DNA of 64,000 nucleotides, from NCBI GenBank assembly GCA_029378245.1, contig JARKIF010000084.1, forward strand, positions 62,001-126,000, read 5' to 3'. Below, piece by piece: positions 1 to 10,304 of this stretch. The stretch is from Roridomyces roridus. Taxonomy: Eukaryota; Basidiomycota; Agaricomycetes; Agaricales; Mycenaceae. Within the stretch, counting starts at the first letter, position 1, and the number at the start of each line of letters is the position of its first letter. The notes under the pieces were generated by a model. It searched no databases and was not told where the DNA came from. It was given only the letters and a program-made list of their open reading frames with translations. Position numbers and translations under genes: made by a program.

Positions 1-3000
1 GGCGGGGGAAGGATAAAGTACGTCCGGGAGCACGGGTAGTGGGAGGACGAGAAGGGATGAGGAGGCAGCGCAGATGGGCCAGCGAGTCTCGTCGTCACTG
101 CGGTGACTTCATCGAGGTGGGGTGATACGATGTGCCATCGTCAATGTCACCGACAGCCGGGGTTTCGGTGCTCCAGCGCGAGCTAACAGGCCCCAGTCGG
201 GTGTGGCTTTGAGCAGAGATGCAGAGAACCTAGCTACGGTCAGTCTTGAATCGGCTGTGGAGTAGGACGACACACTCGATTGCCACGTCACCATGCGGTT
301 TTTCATCCCATCATCGCGCCAGGCGTCAGGCGTACAGGTGCAGGAGACGTTGTCGACGAGGTGAGGCCGATGTTAGTCGTCGACCAGGTGGAAGGATTGA
401 GAAGGACGACGGTGCTGGCAGAGGCGTTTGCGGTCACATGATTCAATCAACACGATCATGGCTCCGCAGACGCCAGTGTTTCTATCCATTCTACTGACAT
501 TTATGCCCAAAGCGCACATGAGCAAGTGCCTTACATCCTTCGACACGCCGACTCCAAACTTCTGCTTAATCCGAGCTTTTCTTAGATGGATTGAAGGATC
601 TTAGACGGCAGTAACTTGAAGTTGAATCTAGATTTCCTGAGCTTTCTGGACTCTATTCCAGTATTCAAATCTCTGCTATGAGAAGTTCAAGCCGAGTAGG
701 ACGTAGTTGGGGACTTGATCTGTGCTCTAGCTGGCAAAAGATGCTGCGTGAGTAACCAGGCTTTGGGGAGTCGAAATCTCAGCCTCTGTGAGCGCCATGA
801 GTGGACAACTGGTACCTAACGTATTGGGTGAGTCACAAGAGTCTTGGAGAATTTTTCTGGCTTCCTGGAATCGTCAGAGGAAAGGCAAGTGAATATAATT
901 TGAAAATGAAAGATTGCGCCGTGGACAGCGTTCCTGGATCATAGGACCTCCGGTATTTCGCGGAATGGGTTGCCCCATGCTCCATTTACTCGAATGGGAT
1001 TGAATCTCGGCTGAGAAGAAAGATCGAACATCGATTTAGCGGAAAGAGATTTGACATGACGGAATCACCACTAGCTATCTCATCAAATGATTTTTCCCCT
1101 GTGAGCTGTGGACACAGTTCGGTCAATCTGAGCATGTATCTGGGGTACTATACGGTATAGGTACTCGATGGATTAATTTCACATTTTTACGAGGTGAGGA
1201 AGTAACCGAACTCAACATCGAGCTCTCATTGAAAAACCTGAACTGGCAATCACTTGTCAGTCACACCCCACTCTCATTGCACTTTCGACCCATTCCACCA
1301 TGCACACTGGCTCCCTCTTCCTAAATCCTTTTCAAATGGTCAATGAATGTTCTAATGCGACCCCGGAAAAATCCTAGATCTCCAGAAGTGTCTCCAAAGT
1401 GTACCATGAAGGTAGAAGTGTCGGTGCTGGTGTGATTCTCACACATCAAATTTTATTTCGACTCGTTAACCACTGTACACTCTATCTGCTACCCTACCCC
1501 TTTTTCAAACCACTTTAGAATGATCTTAAGATGCTCCAGATAGATCCCTGGGTCCCGAAACAATCTCAGTATCGCAAACGAGTCTCCATGTGCGGATCTC
1601 CGGGATTCTCGGACAATGGTGTCTCCTTGCAGATTTGCGTTTTCGCCTCTCACAAATGCCTCAACGGACTAGAATGAATGATGATACGATTCAGGCATAA
1701 TCTGCATGTATGAAACCAGCCGTGCACTGACTATACAACCACGCTGCAATTGACACGACGGCGTGCACACATACCTCGGAATCACACATCCAGCTCCCCT
1801 ACCAAGGTATCCGGCATCCTATTGGCAGAAACAGTCGTACTAGACACTTGAAGAGGACATCACACACATACGACGAGCGCAAATGGGAGCTGCGGGACAC
1901 AAGTGAATGGGTTCAGCGTCAAACACCACGCTACTCATCCGCTCGATTGTCAATCCACCTTCCTCGCATCAAAAACCTCATAGCAAAGTGACGGCGGTTG
2001 GAAAGGTGTCTGCAGGATGTTCCCTCGCTCTCGTGATTCATCCTGTAGGGGGGAATGAGGAAGTGGGTGTACGCCGCCGATTTGAGTAATGCTGCCAGTT
2101 TGTATCCTTTCGCCGCCAGCTTGTATTGCTTCTCCGCCAGTTCGTTTCGTTTCGTTCCAGGCCAAAAGTCCGTGGCGAGCGACGTCGGGAGATCTGAGAT
2201 GCGAGGGACAAGTACCGAGAAAGCTGTTGCTTGTTTGAATCAGACACAGGCGAGTCCCGAACCGAAGAATGAACGTTATGGGGACCACCTGTCGTTGGGT
2301 TGATATTCAAAACCTCAGTCAGAGGAGAGGCGGGGTAGATCGGATGAGACTCGGCGCAAACACAAGGTGTAGGGAGCCGCGTGATTTAATCGCCCTAAGG
2401 AAACTTGTCCGATGATTCAAATCAATATACAGTCCTTGTATAGCGAACGCACCGCTGTCAGGAAAGAGCTATAATGTGTGAAGTGTGCGGATTAAATTGG
2501 CACAGACTTTCCCGTTCCGCGTGATTGTAACTCAGATGGATTGAGGGATCTGGCACGTTATTGAGGACATTGAATTCGATCAGCGGACAACGATGACTAG
2601 GTGGTTCGCAAAGCGTTGATATATTCAGGCACAGAGTGTCGATGCAGAGAGTCGACATGTGGCGGGCTCGAAAGACGTTGGGTGCCAGACTGCGGAGGGG
2701 GCCAAGTAGAAACATCTGGTTTGTCCACCAGGGCTCAGTAAAGAACGAGATTCAAGAAACAGCGCCATCCAGAATCCAGAGGCAATTCTGCAGACTGCAA
2801 TTGACCGCCGACAGCCAAGCAAAAGTGGCAGGAGAAGTTTGACTCGAGTTTTGAGCAAGCCAAAAAAAGAGAGGACGGAGGCGAGCCGCGAGAGTGGATG
2901 GAAAGGAGTGGAATTCGCGTGGCGAACAAAGCGGAGGAGGGAGAGCAACGGAACGGAACGCGGAGATAACGATCAAATACCGAGGTCACGAGAAATCAAC

Positions 3001-3041
3001 AGGCCCCAAAGTGGCGCCACTTTTTTCACCCTCCTCCATAA
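1..3041. other. Gene-free stretch
   Basis: I see no open frame with recognisable protein features on either strand, and no splice-linked series of frames. Short frames here overlap each other on both strands, as expected by chance. The only structure noted is a three-copy degenerate 21-bp repeat near 2092-2155. This may be intergenic DNA or old, fully decayed repeat sequence. Confidence 0.5.
2092..2155. repeat. Degenerate 21-bp tandem repeat, 3 copies
   Basis: Three consecutive units share the pattern CGCCAG(T/C)T(T/C)GT followed by a T/C-rich half. On the minus strand the units read as an Asn/Ser-Trp-Arg repeat inside a short frame, but nothing else supports coding. Confidence 0.5.
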
Positions 3042-3556
3042 TGGATCCCAACGCCTCGCCATCTCCATCCCTCTGCCTCCGGTCGTTTTCGTCCCCACAG
3101 ACTTCCGACTACGATCCAGTCTTCACCCGTCCTTGTGTTTGGCATCCATTATGCGGCATCCGTCCGAGTTCCTCAGTTCGTCAAGGCCACCCGACTTCCA
3201 TCCACTCCCGCCCCCCACTCCACAACGGCCCCGGCGCTTTTGCCCGTACACCGTTTCCGTACAGAGTCCAACGCAAGCCCCGGGGCTTGCTACTGGCAGC
3301 GTGTACACGCCGTCTGCTCCCGGTGTGCCAGGCGCGGGCGGTGCCGCTCGCCCACGGGGACCTCTTTTTCGTTCCATTTCGCGGCGCGCTGGCCCCAGTG
3401 CTAGCTTTTTACCGTTCCCGTGTGTGGTGCGCTCGCCGCTGCTGGTGCCGAGCGCCTGCCGGCGTGCGGGCGCCCATTTTATTATTATTATTGATTATAT
3501 TATTACATTTGATCCACCCGCTGTTTTCTCTATTTTATTATTCCAATCAAAATTGA
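3042..3556 (+). CDS. Possible GC-rich reading frame, unrecognised
   Basis: An ATG at 3042 opens a frame of about 170 codons, rich in Ser, Pro and Arg, that runs into an AT-rich tract (TTATTATT repeats near 3480). A second long frame overlaps it in another phase, and GC content is locally high, so long frames are expected by chance. No domain, signal peptide or splice structure is convincing. It could be the 5' part of a decayed gene. Low confidence. Confidence 0.15.
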
Positions 3557-4021
3557 TCCCAAATCACATCCGACCGACTTTGATGGCTTATTTGAAGCTC
3601 CGAACACATCAAAAATCAGTCCAAGGCCTCACCAATGTATGCCGAGAAGCCGCCAATGGCCTGGAGTGCTGGCCCAAAGATATCGCAATGCGTACCTGGA
3701 CTATCACCCATAGATATCTAGATATGTCAACTTAATGAGCTGAGAAGCTCCGGGTTATTAGCAAAGGTCGGAGGCCCAGGATGAAGAACGAAGGGTACGA
3801 GAGGGCGGGCGCCAGAGAGGTATGCGGGGTACAGGAGACCCACACGCTCAAGGCTTGCCTACAGGGTGATAAGACATTTGAGCCAGCTATAGACGAGATA
3901 CCTCACCGGTGGTGTGATTACGCTCATGGGGAAATGGAGAACTTGGGAGTATTTGTATCCTGTTTGCGAGGGAGTCGGTCGATACACGTCGCAGTATGTT
4001 GATGATTTGATTTCGCGCTTG

Positions 4022-4263
4022 CCTTCCGACGCTCATAGACCAACCTGCTAGACCTTGAGCAGAATAGGACACTGGTAATCCCTTCCCGTCGCCGAGCCCA
4101 GTATCAGTGGTGCTGACCATGGAGATTCTAGATTTACCTCCGACCTTCCGACGCTCATAGACCAACCTGCCAGACCTTGAGCTGAATAAAACAAAACGCT
4201 GGTAAGCCCTTACCGTCACCGAGTCCAGTATCAGTGTTGCTGACCACGAGATGCCAGATTCAC
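4022..4263 (+). repeat. 122-bp tandem duplication just upstream of gene A
   Basis: Two head-to-tail copies with a period of about 122 bp. Both begin CCTTCCGACGCTCATAGACC (4022 and 4144) and share the blocks GACCTTGAGC and CAGTATCAGTG. They differ by scattered substitutions and a small indel. The second copy ends a few bases before the gene A start codon at 4268, so the duplication doubles the leader or proximal promoter of that gene. Confidence 0.8.
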
Positions 4264-4267
4264 AAAG

Positions 4268-7219
4268 ATGGCCAAGAAACGCACTTGGAAGTGCATGTCA
4301 AAGAGCGAGAGAAAAAATCAGAAATTCTGGGCTGAGGGTGCTCGCGCGGACCATATCTTGGAGCCGCACGTTGCGGGCTATGCAGACACCCTGGCCAGGG
4401 GTTACCGTGCTGAGCGCAACTATCACACCAAGGTGTGCGTCGAGTACCATGCCCGGATCGACTGGCGTCTGGAAGATCACGAAGAGCCCGAGGTGCCCCT
4501 CCCGCCGTACGACCCCAACACAAACCCGCCCCAGGAGAGTCTGAGCCCAGAGGAAGAAGCAAAGCGGCACAAACGGGTGAAGAAACTGAATGAGGTCAGT
4601 AGTATGCATGCCATAATTGCCTTTTACGTCTTTTGCGTCTTTACTCACGCCGACAATGTCCTGCAGCACATCCGCCGGTGGCTCAAGTATCGTGCCCGCA
4701 AGCTCAATAAGTTTCTGGCGACGAAGGCCAGCCACCCCAACACTCCCTACGCTGCGCTTATGGGCAAACTCTCCGGCCTGGATGCACCACCCAAAGCCCG
4801 TCAAGCATTCCAGCAGTATTACAACGAGGAGATCAACACCGTGCGCGGTCTCATTGCTGCTGCATGGGAGGCGAAGTGGAAAGCGGAGGGCTCTCCGGTG
4901 ATTGGGTCTCCGCCCACCACCTTCCGCAGCGACGTGGCGCGCAAGGCGTTTGCCAAGCTGTCCGAGGCGCAACGCAATGTCTATGCGACGACGGCAAAGA
5001 CTGAGGCGGAGGCAAAGAGGAAGGTGTAAAAGGAGGCTCTGAAGGAGGGTCCGTCCCAGACTCCCCAGGCGCGGCAGAGGCTCGTTGTTCCATCGACCTT
5101 GTTTTAATGTCCTCATCCACGGCATAGATGCATCGACAATATCGGCCCGTTCGTGGGCGCGCTCATGAAGGGTGTTTCAGAGTATACTGGCTGGCAGATC
5201 ATCGTAGAGATGGGAGGGCCTATGCCCAAGTGGGGTGGTGAAATCGGCACACTGCAGTGAGTCGTCTTGTCGTTACAAACTTACAATTGCGCTTTCTGAC
5301 ATGAGAATGCAGTGTGAGTGTGGGCAAGAACCTTGACCCAGTCCCCGTCTCGTTCCCAGCATGGGGGGGAGATCGCTTCAAGTCTGGCGTCACCGGCCTT
5401 TTCAAGGAATACTTGAATACAGCTTATAGTACGTCGCTCGCGTTCCAAATTATCCCCGAGTCTTATCATATCTTCAGCTGCCGAACAACGTGCAGAAGCA
5501 GCACTGGCAGTTACGGAGGCACCTCCCGCCGCTGGTACCTCACTCTCGGCCGCCGAATACCAGATTTCGCCCATCCCAGAGGAAGAGCAGGAGGAGGAGG
5601 ATTCCGACTCCGACTCCGACTCTGATTCCGACTCGGACTCGGACGGTGACTCTGAGGAGGAGGAAGGCGAGAAGCGGAGTCGAGCGAAGGTGAAGAAACC
5701 CGTCAAGAAGAAGCGCAAGATGGACTCGACGCCAGCCGTTCTTACGCCCGTCGACACGAACGCATCCCAATCCACGGACTTCACCGAGCTGACGAGAGAA
5801 GAGTTGATCAAGATGCAGCCCCCGCCCAACCTCTCAGCAATGGAGAGGAACGAATGGTCGAAACGAAGGAACGCGGAGCTGATGAGGAGGCTGGATATGA
5901 GGGGGTCGGACATCTTCTCGCCGCCAGTGCCGAAGAAGACGGCCAACACGAGAGCCAAGCCGAGAAGAGCTGCGGGCGAAGCTGCTCCTCGCCGGTCTAC
6001 CCGCAAGTCCGTTGGGGATGTCGAGATGCCGGGTCCCGAGAGGGAGGACGATGTGATGGCCGAGCAGGAGGAGGAGCTAGCCGTACCTCATCTCCCCGTC
6101 CAAACGTCTCTGCCAGCTCCTCCTCCTCCTCCCAAGCAGACGGCTGCACCTCCTCCCGAGCAGACGGCTGCTGCACCTCCTCCCGAGCAGACGGCTGCTC
6201 CTCCTCCTCCCGAGCAGACGGCTGCTCCTCCTCCTCCCGAGCAGACGGCTGCTCCTCCTCCTCCCGTCCAAACGCCCGCTCCTTCTCCTCCCGTCCAAAC
6301 GCCTCTGCCACCTGCTCCCGAGCAGATGCATGCTCCTCCTCCTCTCGTTATGACACCTGCGCAGCCTCCTCCCGTCCAAACGCGTCTTCCACCTCCCAAG
6401 AAGACCCCCACTCCTCCTCCTGTCCAAACGCCTCTCCCACCTCCTCCCCCTCCCGATATGACGCCTCCTCCTGTCAACGTTGACATGGGGCCCGCATCCA
6501 CACCTCCACCGATCGACTCCACGCCGTCAGCTCCCGACGTCCACATGGAGCTCGAATCTACACCACCAACTGACACGAGTCATGGCGCGGTCGACGTCGA
6601 TTTGGCAGCAGCGCGCGGTGAAGCTATTGGCGCGGACTTGGTGGAATGCCAGGAGGATGCACCGGTGTGGTTTGGCCCGGAGCTTGAGAAGCTCATGGAG
6701 GTCAATCTGGGTCGTGATTTCGACTTCACGCTGCGTGCCTGGGCTCACCTGGAAACGACCTATGAGCTGATGCGGCTGAACGGGCACGACTGGGAGAAGG
6801 GCAAGAACGGGAAGAAGAAGAAACTCGGGTTGCCGCCCACGGGTCGTCCTGACGAGCTCGGAGATTGGATCAAAAGTGGGCGCAGGAAGGAGAAGGTGAT
6901 CTCCGACCTCGATAAATTCGAGACACAGTGGTCGGATTGGTGGAAGTCGTTGCAGCCGAGCTGGCGTGCGGAGAGTCGAGCGGAGAGTGGGCAAGATGGG
7001 ACGCCCTGGGAGGGCAAGACTCTGGGAGACTGGGGCAAGTTGGTCTCACCGGGTATCAATGGGGTTTACAGCGTGGTAGTTGGGCTCTACTGGTGGGGCT
7101 GCGCAGAGAAGAAGAAGGCGAGCGTGTCTACGGGTTGGGAGAACACGGTGTCGGATGTCGAATGCGCGCTGTATGGGCTTCGGGCGGCAGCTCGGTCTCA
7201 GGCTCAGGTGTCGTCGTAG
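4268..7219 (+). pseudogene. Gene A: large spliced protein of an unnamed Agaricomycete family, one in-frame stop
   Basis: Five exons fit a single frame: 4268-4594, 4667-5079, 5128-5256, 5313-5428 and 5478-7219, 908 codons in all. Exons 1-2 encode a charged, Trp/Tyr-rich N-terminal region. Exons 3-4 encode a conserved-looking block with MGGPMPKWGGEIGT and PVSFPAWGGDRFK. Exon 5 opens with an Asp-Ser run and a Lys-rich stretch (nuclear-localisation-like), then a Pro-rich region of repeated PPPPEQTAA units near 6120-6260, then a C-terminal domain with WFGPELEKLM, RPDELGDW and NGVYSVVVGLYWWG. The C-terminal domain matches gene B at 25.4-29.0 kb motif by motif. Two defects are visible: a TAA at 5027-5029 inside exon 2, and intron 2 beginning GC rather than GT. 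The function is unknown. The stop may be a real mutation or a base error. Confidence 0.7.
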
Positions 7220-7754
7220 ATTCTTCATCTTGCGTTTCCGTATCTGCGTGTAATTTAGGTCGTATGCATTCTTTTCACTCCTTTGGACTTGGTAGAAGAG
7301 GCAATTGTGACTTGGACTTGGACTTGATACAAAAAAAAACAGAAATGTCGAACGAGAAAAGAAATGCACTACACGGAGTTGAACACAAAGACTCTACATG
7401 GACAGCAAATGACATGGAAGACAAAGTAACCGATAGACTAAAGTAGGTTTGAAACAGTAGACGGTGGGGTATATACCATGGGTCGAGCAGCATAACTGGA
7501 GAGAGAAAAAAAAAGGAAGGTACGACACAGAAGAGAAGGGTGGAATGCGGGGAGGGGGAGGTGAAAGGGAAGTTGTGTGGAGTAAAAGGTAATGCATGCA
7601 GGCGGGACGCCAAGGGGGGTATTGACTGCGGCCAGCTGGATGACGTGTAAGTGCGGGAGGAGTAAAAGGCGGTATTCTCACATGAGATACATCCACACCG
7701 AGGGGCAAACAGCGATGAGAGACGAGGGTGTTTCACGGCACGCCAGGGCGTGGT

Positions 7755-7795
7755 AGGAAGGCGCGGTCGGAAGGCGCGGTCGGAAGGCGCGGTAG
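7755..7795. repeat. 13-bp tandem repeat, 3 copies
   Basis: Three consecutive copies of GGAAGGCGCGGT(C/A). Confidence 0.8.
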
Positions 7796-8119
7796 GTAGG
7801 CATGACAGCCTCTCGAGTCTGACAAGCGCACGCAGCTGCAATGGAGGACTGCTGGTATTACAGGCCGTGGGGAGGTGAGGGTCGGGGAAGGGCCGGAGGT
7901 GCGAGCGGGACGAACCGGAAGAGGAGGGAGGAAGCCGTGAATTAAACAGAGGACAACACAATCATATATTGATGGATTGAACGCAATTAATACAGCTGAT
8001 CCAGAGCAATATTCGCAAGCGAGAAACCGGCTCGAAAGGCATCTAAAAGGGGTAGCTGCAGGCCTAGAACGGTCCCTGATGTGGCGCAGGACACCCACAG
8101 ACATAACGCTAACAGGTAT

Positions 8120-8181
8120 GGCTGTAGCCATCCCCCTGGCTAGCAGTGGGCTGGATTTCAACACCACCCCTGGCTACAGCC
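8120..8181. repeat. 11-bp inverted repeat around a 40-bp spacer
   Basis: GGCTGTAGCCA and its complement TGGCTACAGCC lie about 40 bp apart. They sit just 5' of the first confident DUF6532-type exon. This could be a miniature element or a regulatory hairpin, and there is no target duplication to decide. Confidence 0.5.
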
Positions 8182-8219
8182 TTGGTAGGTTTGAATTATA
8201 CTACTGCTACGGCTCTCAG

Positions 8220-10304
8220 GACGTCGAGGATGATGAGGACGTCGAGGTATGCCCGCAGATCCTCTCCACAAATCTCTCACACTGAATCTTCCTCAGATGA
8301 AAAACGAGGACGCCCACAACGAAGAAGAAAGAGAGGAAGAACTTGAAGGAGAAATCTTTGTCTCCGGCCACCGCCGCTCCTACTCGACTTCATCTCGCGC
8401 CACCAGCGTCCCCGGCACCGACTACGACTTTGATGCAAGTCTCTTTTGCCTGTCGATTACCACGGCTGATCATTCTACGTGCCCAGATCGACGACGAGGC
8501 CGATGAGGAGTCAGCTGACCCGTCTCAGCTTTTCGACGATGACAACAACAGCGACGTCGACATGGCAGCCGTCGCGTTTGACGAAAACGAGCATGACGTG
8601 GCAACCAAGGTAGTGCCTTCCCCGAAGCAGGTGCCAGTGCGTGTGCTATCCCTGATCTTCATTCACCCTAGGCGGTCCAACGCGAGAGCGTCGAGAGCGT
8701 CGTTGTGCATGCTGATGACGTGGCAGTGGTGCCGCCTGCCCCGAAGCCTAAGAAGGTCAAAGCTCCGGTACGTTTAAGCGTTCTATGGCTGCCTCCATGT
8801 GCTCACTTGCCACCTAGGCCGCCGTACCAGTTTTGAAACCCCAGAAGCCCGCACCCGCAACAGCGCCAAAGGTCAAGGCACCCAAGGCTCCGGTGTGTAC
8901 TCCACCCTCTCCCTTGCGTCTCTAACCTTCCGGATAGGCTATCGAGCAGCAGCAGGCTACCCTCGCCGCCATTCCCGCGCCAACCGCGCCCCAGGCGGCC
9001 CCGAAGCCCAAGAAGGCAAAGGCTCCGGTGTGCATCCATCGTACTCCCTCCCTTTCGTTCCTCACTGCAAATATGAAGGCCAATGTCAATTCCACCAACA
9101 ACACGGTGCCCGCGGGGTCAAAGAAGGCCAATACCTCCGTACGCAATGTCCTATAGCTTGTCAGCACGGTCCTGACATCCGCTAGGGTAACAAATCAGCC
9201 CGCGACCTCAAGGCCGACAGCGAGGTACGTGGCTTGCTAATCATCGTGCATACCACTGAAGAGCCGTTACCAGAAACCGCTTGTCGTTGCCGCCCCCGCC
9301 CCCGCCCCCGCCAACACCGTCGTCAATGAAACGGCACAGAACCTCCCCGAGTCGGACTATCACCCCAGCACGCGCCTTGTTTTTCCAGCCCCGGGCAAGG
9401 AGATCAAGGTTACCGACCAGACGCCGGAGGTCCGGTCGGTTGTCACCTGGGGTATTGCGCTCGGCAAGAAGGAGCTCCTCTTCAAGAATGCTTACCCCGT
9501 CATGAAGTCCCGCCCCATCAAGGCCAAGAACCTCATGATTGAGGCTGCGGGGGACGATCCCACCACCGTCCATGTCATCGATCGTCTCAAGTCTGACCCT
9601 CGCATGTCCAAGTGGCTGGCCCCATTGGTAAGTCCCACATTCTATATTCTCATTCATGGCCGACTTGTGCGCATAGATCATTGATCGCTTCAGCAACTTC
9701 CGCTCAGACGCAAAGAAGAGGGCTATGTCTGTGGTGCCCGCGGAGTACAGACTCGCCGGTTCACCCGACCACATCAAAGATCTAGCGACTGACCTCCGCC
9801 TCCACGACAAGTTGCCGGGGTAATCCAAGGAGAATGGTTCTCGGCCGGCGGCGAGGGCTTGAAGTACCCGGAGCTCTTCACGTCGACGCGGGAGAAGCGT
9901 CCTGATGAACGTGAGATGCCCGACACCATCGTCGCCCTGGCCGTGAGCGCTGTAAGTCTTTCTCTCACAGTTGATGGATTGAATTGACATTTTCCATTCA
10001 AGCTCGCGTGCGCCATTGACGAGTACAAAATGACTGGGTCTCGTTTGTCAATCATGTTCTCTGAGAACGTCTATGAGGATGTGTATCGCTCCCAGCTGGC
10101 ACAAATGAAGACGCAGCGCGAGGCAGCTCCCACTACATTTGCGCGCCTAATGCACCAACTTTATGTATCGGTTAGGTGTGTCCTCTATCTGCGACTTTTC
10201 TTGCTACTGGCTAACAAACCAGCACCGGGGGCAAGACACAAGCGCCAGATACCACCACCAGCCTCATCTGCCTTGAGGAGGTTGAGGACTCGGACCCCGA
10301 GTAG
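8220..10304 (+). CDS. DUF6532-type protein, many short exons, 5' end unresolved
   Basis: Exons fit as 8220-8246, 8297-8434, 8487-8609, 8672-8767, 8818-8892, 8938-9027, 9079-9138, 9186-9224, 9265 or 9275-9627, 9677-9951, 10003-10175 and 10223-10304 (stop TAG). The N-terminal half is acidic, then Ala/Pro/Lys-rich: three consecutive exons end in K-x-K-A-P. The C-terminal half resembles the basidiomycete DUF6532 domain: a VIDRLKSDPRM block, an IIDRFSNFRSDAKKRAM block, then EWFSAGGEG, TREKRPDEREMP and NVYEDVYRSQL. Intron 2 (8435-8486) is GC-AG. A single missing G in the run at 9817-9820 breaks the frame between two conserved blocks. The acceptor before exon 9 is ambiguous: 9274 gives the more typical Ala-Pro linker but needs another 1-base shift, while 9264 keeps frame. 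The biochemical role is unknown. The true start probably lies in an exon upstream of 8220. Confidence 0.7.

Larger units (their letters stand above)
7220..8219. other. Intergenic stretch with two small repeats
   Basis: No supported gene. The stretch contains a 13-bp tandem repeat (about 7755-7795) and an inverted repeat (8120-8181). A 228-codon minus-strand frame across 7275-7961 is low-complexity Ser/Pro/Leu and overlaps a T-rich tract, so I do not call it. The first exon or exons of the downstream DUF6532-type gene may lie here. Confidence 0.4.

Noticed and set aside
2839..3735. Long plus-strand frame of about 298 codons
   Set aside because: Overlaps another long frame in a different phase within a GC-rich tract; no domain or intron structure, and it runs through an A-rich and a TTA-repeat segment.
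5997..6576. Long minus-strand Gly/Arg-rich frames opposite gene A
   Set aside because: Shadows of the Pro-rich repeat coding region on the plus strand.
7275..7961. 228-codon minus-strand frame
   Set aside because: Low-complexity Ser/Pro/Leu/Phe content over T/C-rich sequence; no start or splice support.
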